Shown here: positions 6,454 through 7,872 of the stretch, piece by piece | Layout of the letters: each line of letters opens with the position of its first letter | Numbering within the stretch: position 1 is the first letter of the stretch | NCBI GenBank assembly: GCA_002348825.1 | Contig: DEBN01000171.1 | Location: 1-7,872, forward strand | Origin: Gammaproteobacteria bacterium UBA2955 | GTDB lineage: Bacteria > Pseudomonadota > Gammaproteobacteria > Pseudomonadales > Azotimanducaceae | Reading direction: 5' to 3' | Length of the DNA stretch: 7,872 bases | Translations under genes and position numbers: made by a program | Notes under the pieces: model-generated | What the model was told of the DNA's origin: nothing | The model's input: the letters and a program-made list of their open reading frames with translations, nothing else | Database searches by the model: none

Positions 6454-6726
6454 ATGCGCCAGGCCCACTTAACGCTTATCAATCCACTCGGTTTGCACGC
6501 GCGCGCAGCAGCCAAACTGGTCGGCGTTGCCAAATCCTTTGGCAGCGATATTTCACTGGAGATCAACGCCAAGAAAGCCGACGGCAAAAGCATAATGGAT
6601 CTTTTGATGCTCGGCGCGCCCGTCGGCGCTGAAGTCACTCTGAGCGTCGCCGGCACCGATGAAGATCAGGCCTGCGACGCCATTAGCGCTCTGATTCTGG
6701 CGGGCTTCCACGAGATAGACGTTTGA
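6454..6726 (+). CDS. ptsO: HPr-family phosphocarrier (NPr/PtsO)
   Basis: Small phosphocarrier passing phosphate from EI-Ntr to EIIA-Ntr. With the ATG at 6454 the product has 90 residues and the active histidine is H15 in LGLHARAAAKL, and the regulatory serine is S46 in GKSIMDLLML, exactly the canonical HPr numbering. An in-frame ATG at 6412 would add 14 mostly hydrophobic residues with no counterpart in HPr; I reject it for that reason, though neither start has a clear Shine-Dalgarno. The gene sits 74 nt after rapZ and 4 nt before mgtE. The context with ptsN and rapZ makes it the nitrogen-branch HPr (npr in E. coli, ptsO in Pseudomonas) rather than the sugar-PTS HPr. No EI gene is in the window. 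The 6380-6453 gap holds nothing I recognise. Confidence 0.93.
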   Translation: MRQAHLTLINPLGLHARAAAKLVGVAKSFGSDISLEINAKKADGKSIMDLLMLGAPVGAEVTLSVAGTDEDQACDAISALILAGFHEIDV

Positions 6727-6730
6727 GCAC

Positions 6731-7872
6731 ATGAGCAATTCATTACGACTCGAGGAACTCATTGAGAACATCCCACTCGAAGACGCCATTGAAAGTAAGT
6801 TCCTTTTAGCCTCGCTACGACCTAGTGAAATCGCCCAAGCCCTTGAGGCCAGTCGCCCAACAACACGGCGGGTTATCTGGCAGTTGCTGGACGAAGAAGA
6901 CCGCAATCAAACATTGCAACACATTGGTGACGAAGTGCGCGCAGAGTTTCTCGAGGCCATGGATACCGCACAACTTGTCGCCGCCGCCGACGAAATGGAT
7001 ACCGACGACTTCGCGGACATCTTGCAGCAGCTACCGAAGACCATCAGCGAGCAGGTGTTAGCCAGCTTGGATATTCACGACCGGGCGCGCGTTGAAGCGG
7101 TGTTATCGTTCCCCGAGGACAGTGCCGGCGGCCTGATGGATACCGACACTATCACAGTGCGACCGCGCCACACGCTCGAGTTGGTACTGCGATACTTGCG
7201 CTTACGCAAGGAGCTACCGTCAGGCACAGACGCCCTAATTGTGGTCAACAGCGAAGACCGATATCTCGGCATGTTGCCCCTAGCAAAGGTCCTTACCTCT
7301 GATCCGTCCGTCACAGTACGAGAGATCATGGACAGCAACGCCCCGTCGATGCACGTTGATCAACCGGACACCGAGATTGCCCGTGCGTTTTCGGATCGCG
7401 ACCTGATAAGCGCAGCAGTGGTTGACGATGCCGGTCGATTACTGGGGCGCATAACTATCGATGACGTCGTAGACGTCATCATCGAAGACGCAGAGGAGGC
7501 CGTGCTGGGTCCCGCCGGCTTGGAGGTGGACGAGGACACGTTCGCCCCCGTGCGTCGCGTACTGCGTCGACGTGCTATTTGGCTGGGCATTAATTTAATG
7601 ACTGCCTTTGCGGCCGCCGCGGTTATTAATATGTTTGAAGCGGCCATCGTCAAAGTAGTTGCGCTTGCGGTGTTAATGCCCGTCATAGCCAGCATGGGCG
7701 GCATCGCGGGAACCCAAACTCTAACTCTTGTTATTCGTGGTCAGGCATTGGGGCAAATCAACCGGCGCAATATACTGTGGATGCTCAACCGCGAATTTCT
7801 TATCGCCGCACTGAATGGAACACTTTGGGCGACTCTGGTGGCTATCGCTGCGGCCGTATTTTTTGCCGATCC
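6731..7872 (+). CDS. mgtE: MgtE-family magnesium channel/transporter, 3'-truncated
   Basis: Inner-membrane Mg2+ channel gated by its own cytoplasmic Mg2+-sensing domains. The frame is open from ATG 6731 to the window edge: 380 residues visible of about 450. Domains in order: the helical MgtE N domain (about 25-130, superhelix of acidic helices such as MDTDDFADILQQLP), a CBS pair (first beginning at EDSAGGLM 129-136, second about 197-255 containing GRLLGRITIDDVVDVI), the connecting plug helix, then membrane helices from about 282. The ion-path motif reads MGGIAGTQTLTLVIRG (322-337); the common family form has GGN, here GGI. The last helices are beyond the window. It follows ptsO by 4 nt, so it is probably in the same transcript. 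A 9-bp perfect hairpin lies in the second CBS coding region. Confidence 0.94.
   Translation, partial: MSNSLRLEELIENIPLEDAIESKFLLASLRPSEIAQALEASRPTTRRVIWQLLDEEDRNQTLQHIGDEVRAEFLEAMDTAQLVAAADEMDTDDFADILQQLPKTISEQVLASLDIHDRARVEAVLSFPEDSAGGLMDTDTITVRPRHTLELVLRYLRLRKELPSGTDALIVVNSEDRYLGMLPLAKVLTSDPSVTVREIMDSNAPSMHVDQPDTEIARAFSDRDLISAAVVDDAGRLLGRITIDDVVDVIIEDAEEAVLGPAGLEVDEDTFAPVRRVLRRRAIWLGINLMTAFAAAAVINMFEAAIVKVVALAVLMPVIASMGGIAGTQTLTLVIRGQALGQINRRNILWMLNREFLIAALNGTLWATLVAIAAAVFFAD
7460..7480 (+). repeat. Perfect inverted repeat within mgtE
   Basis: Arms GATGACGTC (7460-7468) and GACGTCATC (7472-7480) are exact inverted complements with a GTA loop. The stretch encodes part of the DDVVDVI segment of the second CBS domain, which is conserved in protein terms, so the symmetry may come from codon choice. 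No T-run follows, which argues against an intrinsic terminator. Confidence 0.55.

Noticed and set aside
6481..6520. HPr active site reads HARAAAKL instead of the textbook HARPAxxL
   Set aside because: Alanine at this place is common in proteobacterial nitrogen-branch HPr proteins; the catalytic histidine and arginine are intact.
6553..6906. Minus-strand open frame of 117 codons across the ptsO–mgtE junction
   Set aside because: It is antisense to two well-recognised genes, shows no recognisable domain and has low-complexity serine/arginine-rich content typical of a shadow frame.
7360..7704. Minus-strand open frame of 114 codons opposite mgtE
   Set aside because: It is serine/threonine/alanine-rich, has no recognised motif and lies wholly antisense to the conserved MgtE coding sequence.

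Overview
The window carries one continuous plus-strand gene cluster with almost no spacer DNA. It is the conserved 'lpt–rpoN–nitrogen PTS' locus of Gammaproteobacteria. Gene content and order (yrbG-type exchanger, kdsC, lptC, lptA, lptB, rpoN, hpf, ptsN, rapZ, HPr/ptsO) match the E. coli and Pseudomonas arrangement, and a MgtE-type magnesium channel gene is added at the end. RapZ, the Lpt proteins and the class-specific order point to a Gram-negative gammaproteobacterium of moderate GC content. I cannot place it to genus. Both ends are cut: the exchanger lacks its 5' part and mgtE lacks its 3' end.

Layout: 1-612 is the C-terminal part of a Ca2+/cation antiporter. 614-1132 is KDO-8-phosphate phosphatase (kdsC). 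1146-1781, 1774-2316 and 2313-3044 are lptC, lptA and lptB, which overlap end to end. After a 92-nt gap comes rpoN (3137-4636, sigma-54). After a 52-nt gap come hpf (4689-5027), ptsN (5040-5525) and rapZ (5522-6379, overlapping ptsN by 4 nt). Then follow an HPr-family gene (6454-6726) and mgtE (6731 to the window end). The mgtE reading frame is open through the 3' edge. No tRNA, rRNA, mobile element, CRISPR or confident terminator was seen, and no gene-free stretch exceeds 100 nt.

Functionally, the first half serves the outer membrane. KdsC finishes KDO synthesis for lipopolysaccharide, and LptC, LptA and LptB belong to the transport machine that moves LPS to the surface. The second half is regulatory. 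RpoN directs nitrogen and other alternative-promoter transcription, Hpf parks ribosomes in slow growth, EIIA-Ntr and HPr are a phosphorelay sensing nitrogen and carbon state, and RapZ controls amino-sugar (cell envelope precursor) synthesis.

This is ordinary housekeeping DNA, and I see no undescribed system. The points worth a second look are modest. kdsD is absent from its usual place next to kdsC, and the KdsC C-terminal motif is divergent. hpf has the only strong Shine-Dalgarno, preceded by a palindrome and an off-spaced sigma-54-like element. Two perfect short-loop hairpins lie inside coding sequence (lptB and mgtE).
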